A DNA stretch of 64,000 nucleotides from Carideicomes alvinocaridis (GTDB lineage Bacteria; Pseudomonadota; Alphaproteobacteria; Rhodobacterales; Rhodobacteraceae). Of the stretch, positions 1 to 8,258 are shown one piece after another (within the stretch, counting starts at the first letter, position 1; the number at the start of each line of letters is the position of its first letter). The notes beneath the pieces were generated by a model, which worked only from the letters and a program-made list of their open reading frames with translations, ran no database searches and was not told the origin of the DNA. A program made the translations under genes and the position numbers. The DNA lies in assembly GCA_005473895.2 (NCBI GenBank), contig SRJI02000008.1, positions 1 to 64,000 of the forward strand. The letters are read 5' to 3'.

Positions 1-980
1 CTCGAAATCGGGGGCCATGGCGAGATCACCTTTCGTCACGCCCTGATCGCTGCCGGGGCCAAGCCGCGCCCGCTCGACTTCCCCGGCGCTGACCGACTGA
101 TCGACAGCACCGACTTCCTGAACCTGCCGGAGCTGCCTCGGCGCATCGTCTTCGTGGGCGACGGCTACATCTCCTTCGAGTTCGCCCATATCGCTGCCCG
201 GGCGGGGCCGAGGTGACTATCCTTGACCATGGCGAGCGGCAACTAAAGAAGTTCGACCCGGACCTCGTGGACATGCTTCTCGCGCGCAGCCGCGATGCGG
301 GCATCGAGATCATCACCGGGGCTACACCGGAGCGGATCGAGGCATCAGGCGATGGCCACCAGGTGATCTATGGCAAGGAGGGTAGCGCGCAGCCGATCGA
401 GGCCGACCTCGTTGTGCATGGCGCTGGCCGGGTGCCCGCGGTCGACAACCTGAACCTACGAGCCGCTGGCATCGACACCGAGCATGGCGGCGTGAAGGTC
501 ACGCTATGGCTGCAATCCACCTCGAACCCCTGCGTCTTCGCCGCCGGCGATGCCGCGGCCTCCCCGGGCAAGCCGCTGACCCCGTTTGCCGTGTTCGAGG
601 GGAAGATCGCCGCCTCGAACATGCTGAGGAACAAGCGCACCGAACCCGACTACACCGGCGTGCCGAGAGTGGTGTTCACCATCCCCGAGTTGGCTCGGGT
701 CGCTCGAGGTCGACGCATTTGAGAGGACGATGTCGAGGTGAGCTTCATCGACGCCTCCGGTTGGTTCTCGCAGAAACGTCTGGGCGAAAGCCACGCGGGC
801 GCGAAGATCATCACCGATCAAGACGGCAAGATTCTCGGCGCGCATATGTTCGGACCGGGTTATGCCGAGCTAATCAACGTATTCTCAATGGCAATCAAGC
901 TGGGGCTGAGGGCGGCCCAAGTAAAGGCAATGTCGGCAGCCTATCCGACGGTCGCGTCGGATATAGGATCGATGTTCTGA
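1..980 (+). pseudogene. Broken FAD/NAD(P)-dependent disulfide oxidoreductase (glutathione/mercuric reductase-like), 5' end outside window
   Basis: Three consecutive pieces in different frames make up one protein. Positions 1-216 read a Rossmann piece with FVGDGYISFEFA. From about 205 the reading moves to the frame of 213-722, which carries the second half of the NAD-binding domain and the FAD motif CVFAAGDAAA. Two nearby indels around 700-730 create a stop at 720-722. The dimerisation domain then resumes at 738-980 (GWFSQKRLGESHAGAKIIT) and ends at a normal stop. The domain order is that of pyridine nucleotide-disulfide oxidoreductases class I. The N-terminal redox cysteines are outside the window. 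At least three frame disruptions make it a decayed gene. Positions 981-1233 show no gene that I can support. Confidence 0.8.
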
Positions 981-1233
981 AACGAACAGCGGCCCTCCGC
1001 TGCGCCATCTTCCAACGGCAGCTAAGGACCGGTCGCGTCATCGTGTCATGCCTGAGGGCCGCGCCTTCTGCCGCAGCGCCGCTTCGGGTCCTTCGGAAAC
1101 ATTCAATCACAGTGCAGCAAGCCGCTTCTGTCCGCGGATGCCGCATAGTATCCCAGTTTCTATAATTGTTGATACAATCGCTTCATGACAATCCCTGATG
1201 AGATCACCCACATCCTGAGCCAGATTCGCCGGT

Positions 1234-3531
1234 CTAAACCGCTACTGGGCGGCTTTCGCGCCAGTCGCGGATCCGCGCGAGGTGGAGGTGGGCAGACGCA
1301 GCCGTCATGAAGGACTGCTCGCGCATGATCCGCTCAAGGATTTCCTCTGACACCAGCATATCTGTCGAAGGGTCGTCGCCTCGGGCATGATCCCCGAACT
1401 CTCGCAAGCAGCGCCAGACGAAATGCGCGGCTTCCAGAACCTGCTTGGTCTCGCCTTGGAGCGCGGCCTCGAACCTGCGCGGCAGCGGAAAATGAGCATT
1501 TGTCAGCCTGTTTCCTGTCTTGGGCATAGGCCCGAGTTTCTCGAGCGGCAGAAGACCGTCTCTGGCAATTTCCGGCACTGAATGCAGTGCATCGAAATTG
1601 TCTATAGCTCGGACCCACTTCCGGCGCAGGTCGGGACGCAGCGACCGCTCATGGACCCATGCCCATTCGCGGTCGAGCTGCCAAGGCTCGAGCCCCGATT
1701 TCCCTGCCACCTCCATCATTGTGTCGACGGGGTTCTCGGCGCGCGGGATGCCGGCTTCCACGAGTCTGGCTTGCAGGTTTTGCCATCCGGGCGTCCATAC
1801 GCGGCTGACCCGATCGGCCAGACGCTGCAATGGTGCGCGGTAATGGAGCATTTCCCGTGGATGGCTCGCGTCAGCTACTGCGATCAGGTTACGCCATGGA
1901 ATGACGTCGATCTGGGCTTCGAAGGCCGTTTTGTCGGACGTCAGCTCAACCAGGCGCCGCGCCGCGGTGATCAGTTCCTTGATCCCAAAGGCGCCGTATC
2001 CCGCCGCTTCGGCGATCGACCGCAAGGATTTCTCCAAGGCTGTGGGCATGTCACCTCGGCGATGGCGGAGCCAGTCGCGCTGGTTGCCGATCATTGGCCC
2101 CGGCAAGAGCTCGGGAAATACAGAACGCAAGAGGTCGAGGGCTGCCAGTCCCGCCAGGCATTTTGGAACGTCTCGCAGTCCTTGAGCTGTCAAAATGAAG
2201 TCCCGCGCGACATCCACGTCGATGTTGTCGGGCGATATTGGTGGCTTGGCACATTCGGCATATTTCCTGACCAACAGCAGGCCTTGCATGTCGTTGCCAC
2301 TCGCGATCGTGCCCTTGGCGCGGGAGATTATACCCTCCCAAGAAGAAAGTCGGTGCGTATGCGCCAAGAAGGTGCGAAGGACGGTCCTGTAGTGGCGGAG
2401 CGTGAGGTCCGCGCGTTCCTCCACCCTGGTTTCGAAAAAGGCCACGGCGTCCTGCAGAATGGTGGGGCTGTTGATGTCGAAGCCGGCGTCCAGAAGATCG
2501 CGCAGCACCCGGCGCAAGTCCTTCACGCGCCGGGAGCTTGCGGAGCGGTCTTTCGCAAAGGCTTCAACTTCTGCTTCGAGCGCGGATGGCAACACGATTG
2601 GTTTTCTGTCTGTCTTTCGTTTCCGGGGCTCAGCGGGCGCGTTATGGCGTTCGGGTCGACGCACCCGGTCCGGAGTAATATCTTCGGACACAGCCGCGGG
2701 CTCGGCGCAACGAAGTAAAGAGAGCAGCGTCCGGAGATAGAGAGCCGCGGTGTTCGCGGAGATCTGCTGCCTTACCGCGACATGGTATCTCGTAGCATCC
2801 TCGAGGCTCAGCGACCAGCCGGGCTTCGGCCCGTCTTCCGTAAGTAATCCGAAATCCACGGCAAGTTCGAATGCGCGCCGGGCGTGAAGGGCATGACCGA
2901 CGGGAAGTTGTCCTTGAACCGCCGCGAGCGCGGACGGCAATTCGATGCGGTGTTTGTCGCCATCGCGATAGGGTGGGAAGGGGCCAGTTTTCTCATGGCG
3001 AAGGATCCCGGCAGCGACAACGCGCGGATCGTCTCTGAGCTTGTCGATTGTCGAAAAGGAATTCCGGAAGGCATTTCTCTTCCTATCACGAAGATCGCGG
3101 TCGGCCGCGATGGCCATCTCACGCGTCACATCACGCAAGATCGTTCCCGAGAAAATCTCTTCCATCAGTTTTCGGTTCACGCTTGGGAGGCGGCGTTCCC
3201 GCGCAAGCTGGTTCAGGAGCGTGTAGGGGTCTTCGTGGGGCCATACCCCGGCCAGCTGGGCGTGCCGCAGGAGGCTTTCGCGGCAGCGGCCGTATAGGGC
3301 GGCGTCGCCGAAGGCCGTTGCAAGATCGTCGTCGGGAAAGGGAGGAAAGGAGACCGAAAATGACGCTTGGGAAGCGAGCACCCCGGGGTCATGAAACTTC
3401 TCTGGTCCCATCGCGCTGCGCGCGAGGTCGAGAAACGCCAGGATGGAGGCCCTACCGGTCGAGGGTAGGGTGCCGTTTTCGATGCGCATCCGCAGGTCGG
3501 CAAGGCTCAGAGTGGGTTGAGAATGTGTCAT
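1234..3531 (-). CDS. Large hypothetical protein, possibly recombinase-related
   Basis: The 765-residue product begins MTHSQPTLSLADLRM. I do not recognise the family with confidence. It is soluble, rich in Arg, Ala and Leu, without signal peptide or membrane segment. A basic linker (RRPERHNAPAEPRKRK, about residues 300-315) precedes a helical stretch (about 320-400; VKDLRRVLRDLLDAGF, TLRHYRTVLRTFLAHT) that resembles the core-binding SAM-like helices of tyrosine recombinases. I see no R-HxxR-Y catalytic set, so it would be non-catalytic if related at all. It lies next to a 156-residue hypothetical gene and the iteron region, which suggests a role in maintenance or recombination of the element, but that is inference. 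Confidence 0.6.
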   Translation of the reverse strand: MTHSQPTLSLADLRMRIENGTLPSTGRASILAFLDLARSAMGPEKFHDPGVLASQASFSVSFPPFPDDDLATAFGDAALYGRCRESLLRHAQLAGVWPHEDPYTLLNQLARERRLPSVNRKLMEEIFSGTILRDVTREMAIAADRDLRDRKRNAFRNSFSTIDKLRDDPRVVAAGILRHEKTGPFPPYRDGDKHRIELPSALAAVQGQLPVGHALHARRAFELAVDFGLLTEDGPKPGWSLSLEDATRYHVAVRQQISANTAALYLRTLLSLLRCAEPAAVSEDITPDRVRRPERHNAPAEPRKRKTDRKPIVLPSALEAEVEAFAKDRSASSRRVKDLRRVLRDLLDAGFDINSPTILQDAVAFFETRVEERADLTLRHYRTVLRTFLAHTHRLSSWEGIISRAKGTIASGNDMQGLLLVRKYAECAKPPISPDNIDVDVARDFILTAQGLRDVPKCLAGLAALDLLRSVFPELLPGPMIGNQRDWLRHRRGDMPTALEKSLRSIAEAAGYGAFGIKELITAARRLVELTSDKTAFEAQIDVIPWRNLIAVADASHPREMLHYRAPLQRLADRVSRVWTPGWQNLQARLVEAGIPRAENPVDTMMEVAGKSGLEPWQLDREWAWVHERSLRPDLRRKWVRAIDNFDALHSVPEIARDGLLPLEKLGPMPKTGNRLTNAHFPLPRRFEAALQGETKQVLEAAHFVWRCLREFGDHARGDDPSTDMLVSEEILERIMREQSFMTAASAHLHLARIRDWRESRPVAV

Positions 3532-3606
3532 GCTGAGCAGATGGGATCATCCTGGAGATCGAAAAAATGCCGTTGGCGACCAACCCGGCCGCCAAGGAAG
3601 AACAGG

Positions 3607-4077
3607 TCATTCGGCCAGAGCGCTCTCGAATGCTCGGATCGCCTCGGAGAGCAGGTCGGCAATCACGTGCAGGACGGCGCCACGCCCTGTGATCCTCCAC
3701 TCCGCACCGTAGGGATCGGCCGGCCGATCCACTGCGAATTTCGCTTGCGCTGCCATCTCCTCGGCAGCCACCTGACGATGGACGCAGATGAGCATCGTCC
3801 GGCAGCTCGACAGACGCTCGGCGTCCGACGAAGCCGCGCCGAGAAGCACATGGTAGTGTGACATACTCGAGGAAAACGACGGAGCGGCTGCATGCGCGCG
3901 GAAACGGATCAGGACGAGCCATTGTGCCGCACGGCGCGAAAACTCCTGTGCGCGCATAAGGCGACCCGACTTGTCCTCCTCGATCTTGGAGTTGGTCGCC
4001 GCGCTGGCTTGGCCGATGTTGATGTCCTCCGTGAGATCGCTGGCGATGACGGACACGCGAGAAGTCTGGTGATGCAT
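3607..4077 (-). CDS. Hypothetical protein, 156 residues
   Basis: Start ATG at 4077 is preceded by an AAGGGGA ribosome-binding site with about 5-7 nt spacing. The product (MHHQTSRVSVIASDL...) is soluble with no signal or membrane segment. Its middle part (FRAHAAAPSFSSSMSHYHVLLGAASS) and its helical C-terminus (LHVIADLLSEAIRAFESALAE) match no family I know. It is co-directional with the 765-residue gene, about 75 bp upstream of it, so the two may form an operon that starts from the iteron-containing region. Function unknown. Confidence 0.5.
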   Translation of the reverse strand: MHHQTSRVSVIASDLTEDINIGQASAATNSKIEEDKSGRLMRAQEFSRRAAQWLVLIRFRAHAAAPSFSSSMSHYHVLLGAASSDAERLSSCRTMLICVHRQVAAEEMAAQAKFAVDRPADPYGAEWRITGRGAVLHVIADLLSEAIRAFESALAE

Positions 4078-4282
4078 GGTTTTCCCCTTGAGTTGGTGAG
4101 ATTGCGGCGATCTGCCGCTTCAAGGTCTCGGTCCGTCCTTCTGACTGTGTCGTGGTGGTCTTCGCATCGGTGACTGTGAGATTGGCCAGAGCCCGATCAG
4201 ACGAAGAAGGTTTCCAAGATTTTTTTAGCTGGGGCAGAAAACGCAGCCATCATCACCCGACCATGACCGCAGGGGACCCGTT

Positions 4283-4356
4283 ATGTCCGGGATTTTCAGA
4301 ACCCGGACATGGTGCATCGCTCGTCATGACATCACTCGCTTCCGGGGGATGTCATG
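4283..4356. repeat. Two consecutive 9-bp perfect inverted repeats
   Basis: ATGTCCGGG at 4283-4291 is the reverse complement of CCCGGACAT at 4302-4310, with a 10-bp loop. Then CATGACATC at 4325-4333 pairs with GATGTCATG at 4348-4356, with a 14-bp loop. Neither is followed by a T-run on either strand, so they look more like protein-binding sites than terminators. They precede the iteron array by about 120 bp. Confidence 0.6.
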
Positions 4357-4473
4357 CGCCGGCGGCCCCGCAGAGGGGCCACCGCGTTCAATCCGAGGAG
4401 CGTTTTGTCGCCTGCGAAAGCGAGAACACCGGGCCCCCGGGTCGGCTCATTATGCCGGCCGGAGCTTTTTTCG

Positions 4474-4578
4474 CGCGGAGAAATGTCGTCATCTCGCGGG
4501 GAAATTGCGACACGACGCGGGGAAATCTCGTCATCCCGCGGGTTTTCTGCGTCAGGACGCGGGGAAATCGCGACAAAA
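4474..4578. repeat. Five tandem 21-bp iterons
   Basis: Units start at 4474, 4495, 4516, 4537 and 4558, each exactly 21 bp. Units 1, 2, 3 and 5 begin CGCGG(A/G)GAAAT and continue to a conserved CGNCA at positions 14-18. Unit 4 keeps the CGCGGG head and CGTCA but has TTTTC in the middle. A 21-bp period is two helical turns, so a protein would meet every site on the same DNA face, as for Rep-binding iterons. The region reads open in several frames only because 21 is a multiple of three. Confidence 0.75.
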
Positions 4579-5414
4579 GAGTCTCTAAATCCTTGAAACG
4601 GCGCTGCGAATTGGCCCCTGAATCAAGAGAACAAGGAATCCCCCTGAAAGAGCCGCGCCGCGGCGCGTTTGGGGGATTTCGAGGGCCTCGACCGGCCTGT
4701 CGAAGAAAAATCGACCGGATGCTTTTTCGTTGCTCGCAAACGATCCATTTCTTCGTTGTGTCGGGTGCACCTCGACGGGAACCGTGACAGTGAGGCTCTA
4801 CGGCGCGCAGTAGGGTCTATCGCTGGAAGGGAACCTGGCGGGTCCGGTCCAGGCACAGGCTCGCAGACGTGCGAGCAGAAGGTCCCGCGTCTCTTCTCGC
4901 GGGAAATACAGTGGTTGCTGTCTCGGGATTGGCGAGGTGTGAGGTCTGCTGCGGCGCGCAGCAGTGGGCCGATCAACTCGGCGTATTCCGGGACAGTGGC
5001 TGCCTACGTCTGGTGCAACGAGCCGCTATCGCCGTAGGATCTTGCAACTCGGACGACCCGTAAGGGATGGGATGAAGGTCTATATCTTGTCTGAGATGGG
5101 CCCTCAGAGGCACATATGGCGGGTTTCGCGCGTCCCGAAATTTCATGGAGGCGGAAAACCGGTCTCGAAGGTCTTTCAGAGGGTCTTGTCTTCGAGCGCG
5201 TCGGCAGCCCTGCAGGAGGGCCATGAGGGCGGTTTTTTCCGTGTAGAGAAAGTTGCTTGCACGAACGCTGACATGACCCAAACGGCCGCCGGAGAGGTCC
5301 CGTGAGAGGCCAAGAAGGCCGAATCAGCTCTTCGGATGAGCCTCTTCGGCACCGCGATTCGTCTCGAGATCGAGGTCGAGGCGTCGTGAAGAGACACCGA
5401 TCCCGGTCCTGGGG

Positions 5415-5585
5415 TCAGGATCTGCGGACGATCTTCTGGTTCGCGGAGTGGTAGCGCAGCTCATGCTGGGTGTGGAAGCCGCCTCCTGCTTCGCCGTCGC
5501 GCTCCACCGCCTCGGGGGAGCCCGCGAACTTCAACGCAAGGTCCGAGTCTGCATCCGCCGCGAGAAAGTCGTGTAGTATGTTCTC
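5415..5585 (-). pseudogene. Decayed gene tail resembling the tail at 5933
   Basis: An open minus-strand frame ends at a stop at 5415-5417 with the tail HELRYHSANQKIVRRS. The remnant at 5933-6204 ends HELRYDPASQKIVRKN, and the underlying DNA is clearly alike. Upstream residues (ILHDFLAADADSDLALKFAG) run into the antisense of the DUF2384 gene start, without a good start codon. I read it as a relic of a duplicated gene end. The family is uncertain. Confidence 0.35.
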
Positions 5586-5858
5586 ATGACAGAAGCTGAC
5601 GACGCATACCCCCTACCTAAGGACGTAGCGACACGGATAACTGAGCTCGGCATCACCGGCGTGGCCCACTCGGAGTCTGTGAAGTTTTTGTATGCGATCC
5701 GGACGTGGACCGGAGACACAGACGCGGCGTTCGAGTGGTTTTGTGAACGGCCTCTGCCGTCGTTTGGCGGTCGGACCGCGGCCGACCTCGTGCGGGAGGG
5801 ACGCATGGATGCAGTGAAAGCCTATGTCGAACGTGTCGGAGCCGGAGGGTTCGCATGA
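5586..5858 (+). CDS. MbcA/ParS/Xre-type antitoxin (DUF2384), without a partner toxin
   Basis: The 90-residue product ends W-F-CERPLPSFGGRTAADLVREGRMDAVKAYV, the toxin-binding DUF2384 signature (RPLPxFGGRTPADLVREG). In the family, this domain holds a RES-domain NAD-degrading toxin inactive. The usual N-terminal Xre-like DNA-binding part is very short or missing, and no RES toxin gene is next to it; the neighbours are remnants. It could be a leftover antitoxin or could act against a toxin elsewhere. Confidence 0.7.
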   Translation: MTEADDAYPLPKDVATRITELGITGVAHSESVKFLYAIRTWTGDTDAAFEWFCERPLPSFGGRTAADLVREGRMDAVKAYVERVGAGGFA

Positions 5859-5932
5859 GAGGCCGGCGGGGGGCAGGTCAGCGCGCGTGAGTTGATTTAG
5901 TGAATGGACCCGAAACCCGCGCTGGCTGGAGG

Positions 5933-6204
5933 TCAATTCTTGCGGACTATCTTCTGGCTGGCAGGGTCATAGCGCAGCTCGTGCAGCGTGCCGTTCTTGA
6001 TCGCCGCCACAGCCTGACTGACGTGCTCGGGCAGGACGTAGAACCACTCGCGCGGGTAGATGCGCTTGCTGACCCGCCGCGGAGCTTCGAGACCGTGGCC
6101 TGTGCATTGTCGGTCGCCTCGGCGAAGGAGAACCCGAATTCCGCCGGATCGAAGGGGGCCTTGGCGATGGCCTCGAGGGCTTCGAAGATGTCTGTCGGGT
6201 TCAT
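5933..6204 (-). pseudogene. Remnant with N-terminus resembling class I DNA methyltransferases
   Basis: ATG at 6204 begins MNPTDIFEALEAIAKAPFDPAEFGFSFAEA... continuing to TVSKLRGG, which resembles the N-terminal region of MmeI/YeeA-like N6-adenine methyltransferases (about 40 residues of 900 or more). At about 6075 the frame shifts and continues RIYPREWFYVLPEHVSQAVAAI... to a stop at 5933-5935. The N-terminal and C-terminal scraps without the catalytic centre point to internal deletion plus frameshift. Family assignment is moderate for the N-terminus and weak for the tail. Confidence 0.5.
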
Positions 6205-6259
6205 GCGCTCACTCGAAAAATCGTTGCTGAAATGAATATTGCTCACGGCGGAAGGTGTC

Positions 6260-6715
6260 TCAAAGGCGAGCCTCCCCCGGCGTGGCTGATCCCAAGGACT
6301 CCAGGGCAAGAAGCCGTGCCGCATGCTCGGTGCCGGAAAGGGTCTTGATGAACCGGCGGTCGGCGGTGATGAGGCGACGATCCATGCGCTCGGCAAGCGC
6401 GAGGTAGACGCAATCATAGATCGGGTGCTCGAGCGCGAGCGCGAGATCCAAGGCACGTCGCTCCAGTAACTCGTCGGCATCGATGATCGTCACCGGGGCC
6501 GTCTGCAGGAACAGGAAGAGGTCGATCGCACGATCGTTGGTGAGGATCTGTTTCGCCGCGAGGGTGCGAAGGACGTTGCCGGCCTCAATGCGAAAGAGGG
6601 CAGGGGCCACCATATCGGCACCCTGAAGGAGCTCTGCCTTGTCGCTGTCCTCTTCATCCACGATCCACTTGATTGCGACCGAGGTGTCGACAACGAAGCT
6701 CTCGCCCGCTGTCAT
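6260..6715 (-). CDS. vapC: VapC-type PIN-domain ribonuclease toxin
   Basis: The 151-residue PIN-domain protein shows the acidic metal-binding set: FVVDTSVAIKW near the N-terminus, the glutamate in FRIEAGNVL, YDCVYLALAE, and a late aspartate in LITADRRF. PIN toxins cleave RNA (often initiator tRNA or rRNA) and are held inactive by a cognate antitoxin. Its start codon overlaps the stop of the upstream ribbon-helix-helix antitoxin gene by ATGA, the usual layout of vapBC/fitAB operons. Confidence 0.9.
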   Translation of the reverse strand: MTAGESFVVDTSVAIKWIVDEEDSDKAELLQGADMVAPALFRIEAGNVLRTLAAKQILTNDRAIDLFLFLQTAPVTIIDADELLERRALDLALALEHPIYDCVYLALAERMDRRLITADRRFIKTLSGTEHAARLLALESLGSATPGEARL

Positions 6716-6954
6716 GATGCCTCGTCGCGATCACGATCCGCGCGGAGGATATCGGTCGTGGTCGGGGTCCCCGGGGCCAGTTTCACGCGCCTGGCGCGCG
6801 CCTCGGCAAAGAAATCGGCCCTGTGGCCGGGGCGGAGGGCTTCCTCGAGGATCCTGCGATGCTCGGCCTCTGCGGATCGCCCCGCTTTCGCCGCGCGCTC
6901 CTTGAGGGCCGCGGCGATCGCATCGTCGACATTTCGAACGGTGAGTTGTGCCAT
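6712..6954 (-). CDS. vapB: FitA/VapB-type ribbon-helix-helix antitoxin
   Basis: The product MAQLTVRNVDDAIAAALKERA begins with the beta-strand and helix of FitA-like RHH proteins (LTVRNL.D.....L..RA...G.S.EAE.R.IL..AL). The acidic C-terminal segment (TPTTTDILRADRDRDEAS) would wrap the toxin. The start at 6954 is preferred over 6963 because an AGGA motif lies 8 nt upstream. It is translationally coupled to vapC and expected to repress its own promoter as a complex. Confidence 0.85.
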   Translation of the reverse strand: MAQLTVRNVDDAIAAALKERAAKAGRSAEAEHRRILEEALRPGHRADFFAEARARRVKLAPGTPTTTDILRADRDRDEAS

Positions 6955-7037
6955 GACGCGCATCCTGACTGCGAAATGATGGCACTATGAAGGCAATCCA
7001 GAGATCTGGCAAGTTTTCTCTGGTTTCCATGATACTG

Positions 7038-7244
7038 TCAGCTGACCGGGGCCGCGTCGCCAACCTTGACCCCGGTGCCCTCCAGCCGGTGGTAGGGCGC
7101 ATCGCGAATACATGCGTCGAGGTCAATCGTCGGTCGCTCGTTCCTCGGTGGCCGCATCATGATGATGCTGGCGATCGTCACCAAGCCGCTGACGCCGAGC
7201 AGACCGCATCCGACGATGATCTCCGTCGTGAATATCTCGGTCAT
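7038..7244 (-). CDS. Small single-pass membrane protein, unknown
   Basis: The 68-residue product has an N-terminal hydrophobic stretch (about residues 9-29, IIVGCGLLGVSGLVTIASIIM) followed by a basic RPPRNER and a polar tail with one Cys. It is a one-pass membrane protein with probable cytoplasmic tail. Its ATG overlaps the stop of the exonuclease gene upstream, so the two are coupled. No family recognised. Confidence 0.5.
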   Translation of the reverse strand: MTEIFTTEIIVGCGLLGVSGLVTIASIIMMRPPRNERPTIDLDACIRDAPYHRLEGTGVKVGDAAPVS

Positions 7245-7801
7245 GCGATCCTCCCTTCGATTTCCAGAGATGCCTGATGCCCGGCCGCCTTCAGCCAGCC
7301 TCGCGCCAACCTCGCTGTGTCTGGTCCCGCGCGATGAGGGGCAGGGCGCCGCTCTACCGCCTCATAGAGCAGGTCCAGAGCGTATCCCTCGAACAGGGCG
7401 AAGGATACTCCGTCGAAATCTTCTATCGCAGGGACTTCGGTGCGCCGGGCGGCCCGAAGAAGGCGGTCTAACCATTGTGCCTCGAACTCAGGCGCGTCGG
7501 AAACAAGTTTGCGACCTTCGAGCGCATTGAGAAAGGCTTCCACCACTTCCGCGGCAGAGGGTGCATTCTCGAGATCTGAAAGAGGGATGCCGTGGACCTC
7601 GGCGCTTTGCTGCGACCAGTCGCCGACATCCCATGCTGGATCTGGGCGGATGAGAGATGACCAGGTCTGCACACGACTGTTCGCAATCCAACTGAGCCCA
7701 ACCTCGATAGGCCAACTCTCCTGGGAGAGGCTGGACGCCTCGAAGTCGAGGATGGCGAAGTTATCGATGCTGGCTTTCGTCATACTGAAAAGGTAGTCCA
7801 T
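7241..7801 (-). CDS. DEDDh-type 3'-5' exonuclease (DnaQ/RNase T fold)
   Basis: The 186-residue product carries the ExoI motif ILDFEASSLS (D-x-E) near the N-terminus and a late HRAGPDTARLA, the H-x5-D of the DEDDh ExoIII motif. The middle ExoII aspartate probably lies in LVSDAPEFEAQWLDRLL. Such stand-alone domains trim single-stranded DNA or RNA ends. A second Met at 7783 (MTKASIDNF) is an alternative start. It is followed with a 4-bp overlap by a small membrane protein gene. Its job in the element is unknown. Confidence 0.75.
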   Translation of the reverse strand: MDYLFSMTKASIDNFAILDFEASSLSQESWPIEVGLSWIANSRVQTWSSLIRPDPAWDVGDWSQQSAEVHGIPLSDLENAPSAAEVVEAFLNALEGRKLVSDAPEFEAQWLDRLLRAARRTEVPAIEDFDGVSFALFEGYALDLLYEAVERRPAPHRAGPDTARLARGWLKAAGHQASLEIEGRIA

Positions 7802-7810
7802 CCGGAACGA

Positions 7811-8221
7811 TTAAGGAACGTGCCGATGAAGCGCGACAATGCCTTCGGCCGACAGAGCGCGCTGAACGCGATCAACGGCCGCCAGCCGAGCATGCGCGGA
7901 TTTCGCGGGGCGGTAGAAAGCTGAGCGGACATCGCGCCCCTCTGGCCGGAGGGACCAGCCCAGTGCTTCGAGTGCCGACTCGGCCAGATCTCGGACCTCG
8001 TGGCGCCGCGACCGATCCGTCACTCGCGGCTCGACATGTGCGATTTCGTGGTCCTCGCAGGAGTGGTGACGCTGCACTTCCATGCTGACGACAAGGCCTG
8101 GGAATTCCGCGTCGAGCCAGCACACAACCGCGAGCGCATCGCGCTCGAGCTGTTGGGCCGCTTCTCGCGTCCTCTGCATTGCCGCCAGAACTTCGGGAGG
8201 CCGATCGATAGGAGATGTCAT
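7811..8221 (-). CDS. Hypothetical protein, 136 residues
   Basis: Soluble Arg/His-rich protein (MTSPIDRPPEVLAAMQRTREAAQQLERDALAVV...). One region is rich in possible metal or redox residues (VQRHHSCEDHEIAHVEPR). No known domain recognised. It lies between the exonuclease and the YhaV-PrlF pair, all on the minus strand. Confidence 0.5.
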   Translation of the reverse strand: MTSPIDRPPEVLAAMQRTREAAQQLERDALAVVCWLDAEFPGLVVSMEVQRHHSCEDHEIAHVEPRVTDRSRRHEVRDLAESALEALGWSLRPEGRDVRSAFYRPAKSAHARLAAVDRVQRALSAEGIVALHRHVP

Positions 8222-8258
8222 GCGGCCCTCCTTCTCGATTTATCTCGGTCACTGGGCG

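Larger units (their letters stand above)
4078..5585. other. Gene-poor control region with inverted repeats and iterons
   Basis: No convincing gene is seen in about 1.5 kb. It contains two 9-bp inverted repeats (4283-4356) and five head-to-tail 21-bp units (4474-4578), the kind of organisation found in plasmid replication or partition control regions. On the minus strand around 5030-5330 an open frame with LGHVSVRASNFLYTEKTAL has a recombinase-like flavour but lacks a start and is not assigned. A decayed gene tail sits at 5415-5585. Confidence 0.5.

Noticed and set aside
1185-1310. Small plus-strand gene starting MTIPDEITHILSQIRRSKP
   Set aside because: It ends after about 40 residues in low-complexity sequence and overlaps the end of the 765-residue gene; at best a truncated start.
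4283-4596. Small proteins encoded by the iteron region
   Set aside because: Open frames in several phases result from the 21-bp period being divisible by three; no start signals or family features.
5030-5330. Recombinase or transposase fragment on the minus strand
   Set aside because: The phrase LGHVSVRASNFLYTE is suggestive, but there is no start, no further catalytic motif and no inverted repeat or target duplication.
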